DNA from: Numidum massiliense
Lineage (GTDB): Bacteria > Bacillota > Bacilli > Thermoactinomycetales > Novibacillaceae
NCBI RefSeq assembly: GCF_001375555.1
Contig: NZ_CTDZ01000009.1
Span: forward strand, 1,295,758-1,359,757
Direction of reading: 5' to 3'
DNA length: 64,000 nt
Positions 51,488 through 60,121 of the stretch are shown one piece after another. Under the pieces are notes generated by a model. The model was not told the origin of the DNA. It made no database searches and worked only from the letters and a program-made list of their open reading frames with translations. The position numbers and the translations under genes are program-made. Position 1 is the first letter of the stretch; the number at the start of each line of letters is the position of its first letter.

Positions 51488-52444
51488 GTGAAGATTATCG
51501 TTACCGGTGCGGCCGGTTTCATCGGCTCCCATCTATGTGAAAGGTTACTGGAAGAGGAAGCGAACATCGTCATAGGGATTGACGCATTTGTTAACTCGGC
51601 TGAACGATGGATGAAGGAACGGAATATAAATAGGTTAAGGAGTCACCCGCGCTTTTCTTTTTATAACCAAAACTTACTGACGATCGACTGGCAGCGCGTA
51701 CTGACCGGGGGAGAGGTCGTTTATCACTTGGCGGGCATACCGGGTGTACGCGCCAGCTGGGGACCGAATTTCCACGCGTATGTCACTAACAATATCGTTG
51801 TGACACAGAAACTATTAGAAGCTTGCCGGGACCATCCGATTCATAAGTTAATTTATGCATCGACTTCTTCCGTATACGGAGAAAAAAAAGGAATGGTTGC
51901 CGAAGACGACACAACAATTCCGCTTTCTCCTTACGGGGTCAGTAAGTTGACTGGCGAACACTTATGTCGCGTCTATAGCGAAAATGAGGGTGTTCCCACC
52001 GTGGTCCTGCGCTATTTTACCGTCTTTGGCCCGAGACAGCGCTCCGACATGGCCTTCCATCGCTTTATTATGCAAATGATGGAAAGTAAACCGATCACCG
52101 TTTTTGGCGACGGACAACAGACGCGAGACTTTACGTATATTAGTGACTGTGTGGCAGCGACCGCTGCCGTGTTACACGCCGATGACGCGGTTGGGCAAAC
52201 GATAAATGTCGGTGGAAAAGCGCGCGCTTCGGTCTTAGAGGTCATCCGGCTTATCGAACATCTGATGCAACAAAAAGCTTCTCTCGACTTTCTCGCGACT
52301 TCTCGCGGCGAGCCGAAACACACTTGGGCCAACATTGCGAAAGCCGAACGGCTGCTAAACTATGAGCCAAAAATAGACTTAAAAACCGGCTTGGAAAAAG
52401 AGATTTCTTATGTTTATCAACTATATAACGGAGGAAAACAATGA
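51488..52444 (+). CDS. NAD-dependent sugar-nucleotide epimerase/dehydratase
   Basis: This 318-residue extended SDR enzyme has the Rossmann motif VTGAAGFIGSHLCERLL (about 5-21), HLAGIPGVRASWG, the catalytic ASTSSVYG and YGVSKLTGEH (Tyr and Lys), and RYFTVFGPRQRSDMAF. The GVRASW and RQRPDM-like segments are typical of UDP-glucuronate 4-epimerases or UDP-glucose 4-epimerases, fitting the UDP-sugar dehydrogenase upstream. GTG 51488 follows AAGGTAAGGTG. Its stop overlaps the start of the CotSA-like gene (ATGA), so sugar supply and transfer are coupled. Confidence 0.9.
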   Translation: MKIIVTGAAGFIGSHLCERLLEEEANIVIGIDAFVNSAERWMKERNINRLRSHPRFSFYNQNLLTIDWQRVLTGGEVVYHLAGIPGVRASWGPNFHAYVTNNIVVTQKLLEACRDHPIHKLIYASTSSVYGEKKGMVAEDDTTIPLSPYGVSKLTGEHLCRVYSENEGVPTVVLRYFTVFGPRQRSDMAFHRFIMQMMESKPITVFGDGQQTRDFTYISDCVAATAAVLHADDAVGQTINVGGKARASVLEVIRLIEHLMQQKASLDFLATSRGEPKHTWANIAKAERLLNYEPKIDLKTGLEKEISYVYQLYNGGKQ

Positions 52445-54099
52445 AAATCGCCTTTATTTGTACGAACATGCTTCCTGTTCCGTCGATACGCGGAGGGGCG
52501 ATTCAAATATTAATCGACGGCGTAACGCCGTACATTAGCCGAAAACACGAGCTAACGATTTTTTCAGTGAGCGACCCGGATCTCCCTGAGGAAGAGATTC
52601 GGGACGGCGTTCACTATATTCGCCTCCCCCGCGAGGAGTATGTTTCCTGTGTCGCTAAAAAGTTAAGCAGGCGGTCATTCGATGTCATTCACGTCTTTAA
52701 CCGTCCTGCTGCTGTCCGCGTGTATAAAACTGTTGCGCCAAACAGTCGATTTGTCATCAGCCTGCACAACGAAATGTTCGCCGAGAAAAAAATACAGTAC
52801 GATCTAGGCCAGGCAACGATCAAAATGGTCAATCAAATCATGACTGTGAGCGATTATATTGGGGAGACGATCAACACGCGGTTTCCTTCCGCGGAAAAAA
52901 AAGTGCGAACAGTTTATTCCGGCGTCGATTTGCGCAAATACAAACCGATTTGGACTGACGAGGCGCAACGTGTACGCGAGGAGCTAAGGCGCTCGTACGG
53001 GATCGAAAATAAAAAGGTCATTTTATTTACGGGACGCCTAAGCAAAGTGAAAGGTCCAGATGTTTTAATTCAAGCAATGAAACGCGTGATCCAGACGCAC
53101 GAGGATGCAGTTCTCGTCATTATCGGTGGCAAGTGGTTTAGTGACGACAGCGTGAACGATTATGTCCGATCGCTCCACGAACTCGCGCGACCACTCGGGA
53201 ACGCGGTTAAGTTCACCAATTATGTGCCCGCTAGTCAAATTCCGTCTCATTTCCTACTCGGAGACGTTTTCGTTTGCAGTTCCCAATGGCAAGAACCGTT
53301 GGCCAGAGTGCATTATGAGGCAATGGCGGCCGGACTTCCCGTCATTACGACCAATCGCGGCGGGAACGGCGAAATCGTGAAGCACGGTGAAACAGGGTTT
53401 TTAGTGGACGATTACAGCAATCCGCGCGCGTTTGCCGCAGCGATCAACCACGTCTTCTCAAACCCGCAAACAGCGCGTCGGATCGCCGAACAAGGGAGGA
53501 GACTGATTGAAAGTAACTTTGATTTTGAGCACGTCGCTAAGCGGTTGGAAGATGTTTATGTCGATGCGATAGGAGCTCGTGTTAAAAAAACAAAGGCGGG
53601 TTCTCTGTTATCCGTGTATAAAATGTATGAGTCGATCGAAAAAGCTCCTTCTGACCAAAAATCGCATGACCGCAAAGGAAATAAACCTTCTTCGCGGAAG
53701 AATGAGTCGCGTGGAGAAATTCCCGCCGTCGAAAAAACGCATCACCATAAAAGAAATAAGCCTTCTTCGCGGAAGAATGAGTCGCGTCGAGCAACTCCCG
53801 CCGTCGAAAAACCGCATCAGCGTAAAAGAAATAAGCCTCTTTCGCGGAAGAGAGCAACTCCCGCTGTTGAAAAACTGCATCACCGTAATAGAAACAATCC
53901 TCCTTATGGAAAAAGAGGATGGGGTAAAAAAAAAGAAGGCGAAACCGCGGCCAGAGGAACAAAAGATAATCGCTATACGAACAGTGATCACCTGAAGCAG
54001 TCGAAGAGTACTTACTCGGATTCACGCGAGAGGTTGGACGCTTTACAAAAGCGTATCGAAGCGTCACTGAGAGCGATCCGCGACATGAGCAAACAGTAA
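52441..54099 (+). CDS. cotSA: CotSA-like spore-coat GT4 glycosyltransferase with a basic repeat tail
   Basis: The first 380 residues are a GT4 glycosyltransferase: IRGGAIQILIDG, FVISLHNEMF, VYSGVDLRKYKP, LFTGRLSKVKGPDVLIQAM, and the donor site SSQWQEPLARVHYEAMAAGLP. This matches CotSA of Bacillus (about 377 residues). Residues 380-552 form a lysine/arginine-rich tail with 25-residue repeats (NKPSSRKNESR..PAVEK) and a final amphipathic segment. ATG 52441 overlaps the previous stop and follows GGAGGAAAA. The tail is absent from ordinary CotSA and could bind a polyanion, for example a sulfated polymer. A CotS-like gene follows, as in the Bacillus cotSA-cotS locus. Confidence 0.88.
   Translation: MKIAFICTNMLPVPSIRGGAIQILIDGVTPYISRKHELTIFSVSDPDLPEEEIRDGVHYIRLPREEYVSCVAKKLSRRSFDVIHVFNRPAAVRVYKTVAPNSRFVISLHNEMFAEKKIQYDLGQATIKMVNQIMTVSDYIGETINTRFPSAEKKVRTVYSGVDLRKYKPIWTDEAQRVREELRRSYGIENKKVILFTGRLSKVKGPDVLIQAMKRVIQTHEDAVLVIIGGKWFSDDSVNDYVRSLHELARPLGNAVKFTNYVPASQIPSHFLLGDVFVCSSQWQEPLARVHYEAMAAGLPVITTNRGGNGEIVKHGETGFLVDDYSNPRAFAAAINHVFSNPQTARRIAEQGRRLIESNFDFEHVAKRLEDVYVDAIGARVKKTKAGSLLSVYKMYESIEKAPSDQKSHDRKGNKPSSRKNESRGEIPAVEKTHHHKRNKPSSRKNESRRATPAVEKPHQRKRNKPLSRKRATPAVEKLHHRNRNNPPYGKRGWGKKKEGETAARGTKDNRYTNSDHLKQSKSTYSDSRERLDALQKRIEASLRAIRDMSKQ
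53671..53883 (+). repeat. In-frame 75/75/63-bp tandem repeats in the CotSA-like gene
   Basis: Three units starting at 53671, 53746 and 53821 share about 90% of bases; the third lacks 12 bases. They encode the NKPSSRK..PAVEK repeats. Confidence 0.85.
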
Positions 54100-54210
54100 A
54101 CAATCGTCGGCAAACACTAGCAATGTGACACACCTCTGTCCGTTTCACCGTTTTATCTGTTTGATCTGTAGCGAAGTTTTGTAAGTGATGATAAGTGAGG
54201 GAAAAGCGAT

Positions 54211-55272
54211 ATGACTAAGCATACGAAACGACCGAAGCGCACCGACCCGATAGATGAACAGCGACACCTTGCGGAAGTCTTGCAGGCGTACCCTTTAAAA
54301 ATTAAAGCAATAAATCTCATATCGGATAAAGGGAAAAAAGCGGTTTGGGAGATTGTCACGACAAAAGGGTCGATGATCTTAAAAAAATCGCCTGCGCTCG
54401 AAAATCGATTAATTTTTATTAACGCAGCAACCCGCCATTTGCTTGCCAACAATGTCCTCGTTCCCGATGTGATCTTAACCTCTTCAGGGAGCGACTACGC
54501 GGCGGCTAACGAGAATTTGTATGTGATGACAAAATATGTGACTGGTTCGCGCCTTAATTATGAATCGCCGCACGATCTAAAGGCAATGATGCAAGGATTG
54601 GCTCTGTTTCATAAGGGATCGCGGCATTTCTCGCCGCCTCCTGAATCGCGTATACGCAGTCACCTCGGATTGTGGGAAAAGTCGTATCTAAAAAAGCTAG
54701 ATAAGTTAGAGCAGTACAAGATTTTGGCCGGCAGCGACAGCGGCTCGTTTTCAAAGAAGTTCCTTTCTGCCGTAGATCACTTCATTGAACAAGGGCGGCG
54801 CACGCTAGAAATCATCCGCAGCCCGGTTTACGAGGAATGGGTTGAGAAAGTAAAAGAGACCGGCAACCTCTGCCACCAAGATTACGCGGAAGGCAACTTG
54901 CTGCTCACAAAGAAAGGCGTCGTCGCTTTTGATATGGATAGCATTACGATCGATGTCCCCGCAAGAGATTTAAGGAAAATCCTCAATAAAGTTATGAAGA
55001 AACACGATTGGGATCTCGAGCGAACGATCCACATGTTAGCGGCTTACCAAGAGATCCACCCGTTAACTGCCGATGAATACGACGTACTGTACGCCGATGT
55101 GCTCTTTCCGAATTTATTTTACGGCATCGGGAGTAAATACTATAACCTCAGAGCGACGGATTGGGGTATGGCTAAGATCGTCGAGAAGTTAGAAATGATC
55201 GTCAAGATCGAAACACAGAAAGAGGCGGTGCTCGCAAAGTGGAAGAAAATCGTCAAAAAGGTCAGCGGATGA
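54211..55272 (+). CDS. cotS: CotS family spore-coat kinase-like protein, copy 1
   Basis: The 353-residue protein resembles CotS/CotI/YutH, coat proteins with an aminoglycoside-phosphotransferase (kinase-like) fold. Landmarks are the ATP-lysine segment SMILKKSPALENRLIF, YVMTKYVTGSRL, the catalytic-loop NLCHQDYAEGNLLL (HxD..N) and VAFDMDSITIDVPARDL. The key Asp/Asn are present, so phosphotransfer is possible. ATG 54211 has GTGAGGG upstream. It lies directly after the CotSA-like gene, reproducing the Bacillus pair in which CotS depends on CotSA for coat assembly, and ends at a terminator. Confidence 0.9.
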   Translation: MTKHTKRPKRTDPIDEQRHLAEVLQAYPLKIKAINLISDKGKKAVWEIVTTKGSMILKKSPALENRLIFINAATRHLLANNVLVPDVILTSSGSDYAAANENLYVMTKYVTGSRLNYESPHDLKAMMQGLALFHKGSRHFSPPPESRIRSHLGLWEKSYLKKLDKLEQYKILAGSDSGSFSKKFLSAVDHFIEQGRRTLEIIRSPVYEEWVEKVKETGNLCHQDYAEGNLLLTKKGVVAFDMDSITIDVPARDLRKILNKVMKKHDWDLERTIHMLAAYQEIHPLTADEYDVLYADVLFPNLFYGIGSKYYNLRATDWGMAKIVEKLEMIVKIETQKEAVLAKWKKIVKKVSG

Positions 55273-55295
55273 GTACGACAGCCGCTGACCTTTTT
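55258..55295 (+). terminator. Rho-independent terminator overlapping the end of the first CotS gene
   Basis: GGTCAGCGG (55260-55268) and CCGCTGACC (55282-55290) form a perfect stem followed by five T and further T-rich sequence. Confidence 0.9.
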
Positions 55296-55384
55296 GTTGT
55301 TTTTTTTGCGCCTCGTCGATCGTCCATACGCGTTCCAGCGGCGCTGAATACAATACGGTATATTGTGTAGGGGAGATGCTCAAG

Positions 55385-56134
55385 ATGACTCAATTGAAAG
55401 GGCCTGTCGTCGTCGGGGGGGTAGGGGGAAGCGGGACGCGAGTCGTTGCCGAAGTGTTAAAGGCACTCGGTTTTTATATGGGAAACTTAAACACCGCTAA
55501 CGACAATAAACAGTTTGCCACGCTGTTCCGCAGACCCAAATGGTTTAAGCGGCAAGCAAAGCAGAATGCTCAAGCGATCTATCAGGCGTTGCAAACGTTT
55601 GAACAGGAAATGGACATCGCCCGTTTAGATCGGTCGTCCTATGTCGGGTGGGGATGGAAAAACCCTGTCACCCATATTTATTTGCCATACTTAAACAATT
55701 ACTTCCCTGAGTTGAAGTACATTCACGTCATTAGACACGGGTTGGATATGGCGTTTAGCGGTAATAAAAAGCAACTACAACTTTGGGGTAAACTGTACAA
55801 TGTGAACGCGCCGAAGACGAAGGATGACGCGCCAGCAAGAGCTCTCGACTACTGGATCACTTCTAACAATAAAGCGATTCAGCGCGGCAACAAGCTGTTA
55901 GGTGAGCGCTTTTTGATCGTAAAATACGACGACTTGTGCCACAACCCCGAGCGCGTCATCAAGGAAATCGTCGCCTTCGTAGAAGTCGATCGTCCACGCG
56001 TCAACATCGAAAACTTATGTAAGCTAGTCAAAGCGCCGAATTCGATCGGTCGGTATAAACAGCACGACTTGCGCGTGATTGAGCAACGTCAAATTGACGC
56101 TGTACGGAAATTAGGTTTTGACGTCAAACAGTAA
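55385..56134 (+). CDS. Sulfotransferase family protein, third copy
   Basis: The 249-residue protein has a PAPS-loop-like VVVGGVGGSGTRVVAEVL (about 8-25), GWGWKNPVTHIYLPYL and the second element YIHVIRHGLDMAFSGN, where RHGLDMAFS replaces the usual RNPxDxxxS. It is clearly in the sulfotransferase superfamily though divergent. ATG 55385 is nine bases after GGGGAG; an ATG at 55376 touches that site. It has no signal peptide. It follows the CotSA/CotS pair, which suggests a coat-associated acceptor. Confidence 0.83.
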   Translation: MTQLKGPVVVGGVGGSGTRVVAEVLKALGFYMGNLNTANDNKQFATLFRRPKWFKRQAKQNAQAIYQALQTFEQEMDIARLDRSSYVGWGWKNPVTHIYLPYLNNYFPELKYIHVIRHGLDMAFSGNKKQLQLWGKLYNVNAPKTKDDAPARALDYWITSNNKAIQRGNKLLGERFLIVKYDDLCHNPERVIKEIVAFVEVDRPRVNIENLCKLVKAPNSIGRYKQHDLRVIEQRQIDAVRKLGFDVKQ

Positions 56135-56201
56135 TAGGGTGAGTGTCATCACCACTTACTGCGTGACTGACGCATTCACCCATAGGAAAGCAAGAAAGCA
56201 T

Positions 56202-57173
56202 TCAGCGCACTTGTACGAGTCCAGAACCTGTCCAGGGATCTTTGCAGCGGGGGAGCAAGTCGATTGCGCGAGCTTGTAATACTTTTTTAACGAGGGCCAC
56301 CGACGCTGTCGGGTAGGTCCGTTTTAAAATGGCGGCAGCGCCAGTGACATGAGGAGCAGCCATTGACGTCCCGCTCAATATGGCGTAGCGACTTCCAGTG
56401 TACGTACTTAAAATGTTCACTCCTGGCGCGGCAAGATCGACGGCAGGGCCGGTCGCAGAAAAAGGGGCGCGCGCATTTTTGTAATCGAGCGCTGCTACGG
56501 CAATCACTGTCGGCAGTCGGCCGGGAATGACGACGGTATCGCCTCGTCCCGACACCGTACCCGAGTTGCCCGCCGCTGCGACGACGATCATCCCACGATT
56601 CACCGCTGCCGCGATCGTTCTCGAAAGGATGGGGGGAACTACTTTGCCGCCGCTAACACTAATATTGATGATGTCCATACGGTTGCGGATGGCCCACTCA
56701 ATCCCTTTGATGAGCGTCGCTAAAGTGCCTGTACCTCTTTCGTTTAACACTTTAATTGCATAAAGGGATACAGCGGGAGCGACGCCTACCGGATGGTTGT
56801 AAGCACCGATAATGCCGGCGACGTGTGTGCCGTGTCCGTTGTCGTCTTGCGGTGGTTTGGACGGGTATAAAAGGTTGATGCCTCCCTTTATGTTGACCCG
56901 TAAATCCGGGTGATTAAGGTCAATGCCAGTATCAATCACACCGATGCGAATGCGCTCGCCTTTGTTCGGACGCATCCGCCCACCCAGGACACGGGCGATG
57001 TTCCAAGTCGTCCATTGGCCGTGGGCCTTTTTTTTTGTTTTAAGTAATCCGTAGGAGAGTACTGTTTTTATTTTCGGAGATGGAAGCGAAACTGGGCGAT
57101 CGCATTCAAACGCGGCAATGTGTGGATCGGCCACGATGTGTACCAGTTGTTTGTTAGAAAGATTGTACCTCAT
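56202..57173 (-). CDS. Subtilisin-like S8 serine protease without signal peptide
   Basis: The 323-residue protein has the full catalytic triad: Asp in GVIDTGIDLNHPDL, His in NGHGTHVAGIIG and Ser in LSGTSMAAPHVTGAAA, with the oxyanion Asn in VAAAGNSG. There is a short N-terminal extension of about 65 residues instead of a secretion signal and standard propeptide, so it acts inside the cell or spore, like ISP or coat-processing proteases. ATG 57173 follows AGAGGTGAT by six bases. It converges with the sulfotransferase gene. Processing of coat proteins is plausible. Confidence 0.92.
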   Translation of the reverse strand: MRYNLSNKQLVHIVADPHIAAFECDRPVSLPSPKIKTVLSYGLLKTKKKAHGQWTTWNIARVLGGRMRPNKGERIRIGVIDTGIDLNHPDLRVNIKGGINLLYPSKPPQDDNGHGTHVAGIIGAYNHPVGVAPAVSLYAIKVLNERGTGTLATLIKGIEWAIRNRMDIINISVSGGKVVPPILSRTIAAAVNRGMIVVAAAGNSGTVSGRGDTVVIPGRLPTVIAVAALDYKNARAPFSATGPAVDLAAPGVNILSTYTGSRYAILSGTSMAAPHVTGAAAILKRTYPTASVALVKKVLQARAIDLLPRCKDPWTGSGLVQVR

Positions 57174-57193
57174 ATGCATCACCTCTTATTGGT

Positions 57194-57201
57194 AGTGTAT
57201 G
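57194..57201 (-). promoter_or_regulatory. Sporulation-type -10 element for the subtilase gene
   Basis: On the minus strand CATACACT (57201-57194), extended to CATACACTA, fits both the sigma-E and sigma-K -10 patterns; no -35 is convincing. It is only 21 bases from the start. Confidence 0.3.
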
Positions 57202-57295
57202 AGGTAATTAATAGAAGAGATTGGACGAAGCTCGCATTGTCAACTATTTTTTTGTAAAAGGGGCGAAGAAAGGGATATAAAATTCCGGATACCTT

Positions 57296-57304
57296 CATAT
57301 AATA
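57296..57304 (+). promoter_or_regulatory. Sigma-K-like -10 element for the CwlC-like amidase gene
   Basis: CATATAATA is a full -10 match, but there is no AC at the right distance upstream. Confidence 0.3.
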
Positions 57305-57436
57305 TTAGAAAATGGAAACGACAAGAACTAGCAGTGATCAACGGATTTATCTAGTTTTAATCACGTTCAAAAAGGGTCGAACCAATTTTTGCAGAGGGTA
57401 AAGTTCTCAAAAAGAATGAAAAGGGGAGAAAAAGCA

Positions 57437-58222
57437 ATGACGAAAATCGTGATTGACCCCGGGCACGGCGGTACAGATCCGGGGGCGACAAACGGTAGTC
57501 ACCAGGAGAAAACATTCACACTGGCGATTGCACTTAAGGTGCGCGATTATTTACAGAGTCGCTACCGAGCAACGGTGCTCATGACACGGACGACCGACAA
57601 AACTGTCTCATTGCCCGAACGGAGCAACTTTGCAAACCGGGAGCGGGCGGATTACTTCTGTTCCATCCACATCAACTCGGGTCGGGGGACAGGGTGGGAA
57701 AGTTTCATTTACAATGGCACAGTTAATAACGCCACGATCCAAGCGCAACAAACGATTCACCAATACGTCATGAGCGTTCTATCTGGCAAATACGGAGTAC
57801 GCGATCGAGGCAAAAAGCGGGATAATTTTCACGTGTTGCGCGAGACGACGATGCCAGCGATCTTATTGGAAAACTTATTCATCGACACGACGGAAGACTT
57901 AAACCTGTTGAATAACCATACGTTTATCGCTGATCTGGCTAACGCGATCGGCGAAGGCCTCGCCCGTGCCCTCTCGTTAGCCCCAGCGAATCCAAAGATG
58001 TACAAAGTGATTGCCGGATCTTTTAAAAATAAACAAAACGCGCTCGACCGGGTACAACATTTGCAAAAACACGGCATTTCATCGTTCGTGGTCGAAGTGA
58101 CGATTTCCGGTGAGAAATGGTACCGCGTGCAAGCTGGTGCTTTTCGCGATCGAAGCAATGCCGAAGCACGGCTGCGGGAAGTGCAAAAAACTGGCGTCAC
58201 AGACGCTTTCATATTGGAGTAA
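57437..58222 (+). CDS. cwlC: CwlC-like N-acetylmuramoyl-L-alanine amidase with SPOR domain
   Basis: The 261-residue enzyme cleaves the MurNAc-L-Ala bond of peptidoglycan. The Amidase_3 domain (1-175) has IDPGHGGTDPGA (zinc His), EKTFTLAIAL (zinc Glu), CSIHINS (zinc His) and the catalytic Glu in AILLENLFID. A C-terminal SPOR-type domain (about 185-261) begins YKVIAGSFKNKQNALDRVQ. No signal peptide is present. Length, domain order and lack of signal match Bacillus CwlC, which lyses the mother cell at the end of sporulation under sigma-K. ATG 57437 follows AAAAGGGGA. Confidence 0.92.
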   Translation: MTKIVIDPGHGGTDPGATNGSHQEKTFTLAIALKVRDYLQSRYRATVLMTRTTDKTVSLPERSNFANRERADYFCSIHINSGRGTGWESFIYNGTVNNATIQAQQTIHQYVMSVLSGKYGVRDRGKKRDNFHVLRETTMPAILLENLFIDTTEDLNLLNNHTFIADLANAIGEGLARALSLAPANPKMYKVIAGSFKNKQNALDRVQHLQKHGISSFVVEVTISGEKWYRVQAGAFRDRSNAEARLREVQKTGVTDAFILE

Positions 58223-58321
58223 TAGAACTATTGAGTGGTACGAGTAAATGATGGGTGTCGTGCGATGTGTTATCGATTGGTGGCTAAGCCGCAGCAGTCT
58301 ATACCGCCGATGAATGGTACA

Positions 58322-58356
58322 GGTCCAATAATGTCGCGGTTAGACATTATTGGACC
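58322..58356. promoter_or_regulatory. Perfect 14-bp inverted repeat
   Basis: GGTCCAATAATGTC (58322-58335) and its exact complement (58343-58356) are separated by 7 bases. It lies between the 3' ends of two convergent genes but has no T-run on either side, so it may be a weak bidirectional terminator or a protein-binding site. Confidence 0.5.
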
Positions 58357-58444
58357 GATCGACAACATTTATAACGCTAATGTCACTTAAAAAATTGGAA
58401 GTCTTTTCCGATCTAGGTCTTTTTACATCTACTTCACCAAGTGT

Positions 58445-58618
58445 TTATACGTCCGTATCGGTTTCTTCGCTAGGTGTCATCTGCTCGGATGCCTCTAACG
58501 GCTGTTCTTGTGATTCACATCTTTGGTTCGCTTTTCCGCGTCTCGTTTTTGTTGTCGTGTGTGTCGCTTGCTTTTTCGCGGTGCGCCTTTTTTTGCGGCG
58601 CTTTTTTTTCGTATCCAT
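58445..58618 (-). CDS. Small protein with basic N-terminus and acidic C-terminus
   Basis: The 57-residue protein starts with a Lys/Arg run (MDTKKKRRKKRRTAKKQ) and ends in an acidic Ser/Thr/Glu tail. ATG 58618 has AGAGAGG eight bases upstream, which is why I treat this frame as real and the longer opposite-strand frame as a shadow. No family is recognised. It resembles small low-complexity coat proteins. Confidence 0.5.
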   Translation of the reverse strand: MDTKKKRRKKRRTAKKQATHTTTKTRRGKANQRCESQEQPLEASEQMTPSEETDTDV

Positions 58619-58784
58619 ATTTCTCACCTCTCTTACGACGTAGGTAAATTAACGGCATACTAAATCTTATGCTATCTAACATAAACGGATTGGACGTCTA
58701 CTACCGTGGCTTTCGCGGATTATATGTACAAAAATACGGTGCCCTCAAAAAAGACGATATGTGCTTATGACATACCGTTTATCA

Positions 58785-58812
58785 CACATTTGATTGCGTG
58801 TGACATACGATA
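58785..58812 (+). promoter_or_regulatory. Sigma-K-like promoter of the ATP sulfurylase gene
   Basis: CACA (58785-58788), 15 bases, then CATACGATA (58804-58812): a perfect match to mACm-N15-CATAnnnTA. The start codon is 42 bases downstream. This would place sulfate activation late in the mother cell. Confidence 0.6.
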
Positions 58813-58853
58813 TAACAGGAGTTTACCTACCTGTTTTAATGAGGAGGAAGATG

Positions 58854-60011
58854 ATGACACACATCGTCCCACACGGGGGACAATTAATCGACCGGTTAGC
58901 TTCGAAAGATATGAAACGTACGCTTTTAGGAGAAGCGAACAAGTACAAACGGCTGACGATTGACGCGTGGACGTATGCCGATTTGGAGTGTATCGGCATC
59001 GGCGCTTTTTCGCCGCTCACCGGCTTTTTACCGGAGAGAGACTATGTAAGTGTCGTTAACGACATGCGCTTAGTGAGCGGGGACGTGTGGACGATCCCGA
59101 TCACCCTTGCTGTGGCCGACGATGTAGCGTCTGGGTTGCAGTTAGGCGAGAAAGTGTGTCTCGTTTACGGAGGTGTACCCGTCGCAATTTTGCAAGTCGA
59201 CGATCGCTATCGACCGGACAAAGAACGCGAAGCAACCCGTGTTTACGGTACGAGGGACTGCAATCACCCTGGGGTGAAACGACTGCTTTCACAGCCAAAC
59301 ACATATTTAGGGGGACCTATTACGCTGTTAGAGCGGCAACCGCATCGTTTTCCGGCGTACAATTTTACCCCGCGCGAAACGCGGGCGATGTTTCAAGCGC
59401 GCGGTTGGGGACAAGTCGTCGGCTTTCAAACGAGAAATCCGATTCACCGCGCACACGAGTACATTCAAAAAACGGCTCTCGAGACGGTTGACGGGTTGTT
59501 TATTCAACCGTTAATCGGCGAGACGAAAGTGGGCGATATCCCAGCCTCCGTCAGGATGAGGAGTTATGAAGCGTTGCTCAACAATTATTATCCGGCGGAT
59601 CGAGTGATCCTCGGCGTCTATCCGGCAGCGATGCGCTACGCGGGGCCGCGGGAGGCGGTCTTTCATGCCTTAGTACGAAAAAATTACGGGTGTACGCGCT
59701 TTATCGTCGGGAGAGATCACGCCGGCGTGGGGAATTATTACGGCACATACGATTCGCAACACATTTTTCGCACGTTTCGCGCAGACGAAATCGGGATCGA
59801 ACCGATGTGTTTCGAAAACAGCTTTTACTGCCTGAAATGCGCGGGAATGGCTTCGGAAAAAACGTGCCCACACAAGGAAGAAGAGCGAGTCATCTTATCC
59901 GGGACGAAAGTGCGGCGTATGTTGCAAATGGGAAAAATGCCCCCGACCGAGTTTAGCCGCCCCGAAGTGGTAAAAATTTTAATCAAAGGGTATCGGCAGC
60001 CAGGAGAGTAA
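58854..60011 (+). CDS. sat: ATP sulfurylase (sulfate adenylyltransferase)
   Basis: The 385-residue enzyme makes APS from ATP and sulfate. It has the nucleotide-binding [14 protein letters not shown] (HxxH type), [29 protein letters not shown], the [12 protein letters not shown] loop and a C-x2-C..C-x-H zinc-type cluster ([15 protein letters not shown]). Length matches Bacillus Sat (about 382). ATG 58854 is six bases after GAGGAGG; ATG 58851 is too close. No sulfite or PAPS reductase or transporter gene is adjacent. Its only partners in the window are APS kinase and sulfotransferases, and it has a sigma-K-like promoter. Confidence 0.96.
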   Translation: MTHIVPHGGQLIDRLASKDMKRTLLGEANKYKRLTIDAWTYADLECIGIGAFSPLTGFLPERDYVSVVNDMRLVSGDVWTIPITLAVADDVASGLQLGEKVCLVYGGVPVAILQVDDRYRPDKEREATRVYGTRDCNHPGVKRLLSQPNTYLGGPITLLERQPHRFPAYNFTPRETRAMFQARGWGQVVGFQTRNPIHRAHEYIQKTALETVDGLFIQPLIGETKVGDIPASVRMRSYEALLNNYYPADRVILGVYPAAMRYAGPREAVFHALVRKNYGCTRFIVGRDHAGVGNYYGTYDSQHIFRTFRADEIGIEPMCFENSFYCLKCAGMASEKTCPHKEEERVILSGTKVRRMLQMGKMPPTEFSRPEVVKILIKGYRQPGE

Positions 60012-60036
60012 ATACATCCTGCTGCCGTATCCGCTT
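59991..60036 (+). terminator. Terminator after the ATP sulfurylase gene
   Basis: CGGCAGC..AGGA (from 59994) pairs with TCCTGCTGCCG (60017-60027) with one bulge, followed after a short gap by five T. Confidence 0.6.
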
Positions 60037-60121
60037 TTTCATTTCCAGTTCCCCCATATTACTTGTTCTACCACTCATAAAGACGAATGAAAACGTGGGA
60101 TGACTGTTAGTAGTTGTAGCA

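Noticed and set aside
53671-53883. Possible CRISPR-like array
   Set aside because: The repeats are contiguous, in frame and part of the CotSA-like coding sequence, with no spacers.
58350-58643. 97-residue plus-strand frame with hydrophobic C-terminus
   Set aside because: It overlaps the 57-residue minus-strand gene, which has a good ribosome binding site, while this frame has none.
58628-58853. SAM-type or S-box riboswitch before ATP sulfurylase
   Set aside because: No S-box core or terminator hairpin is visible; a sigma-K-like promoter lies close to the start instead.
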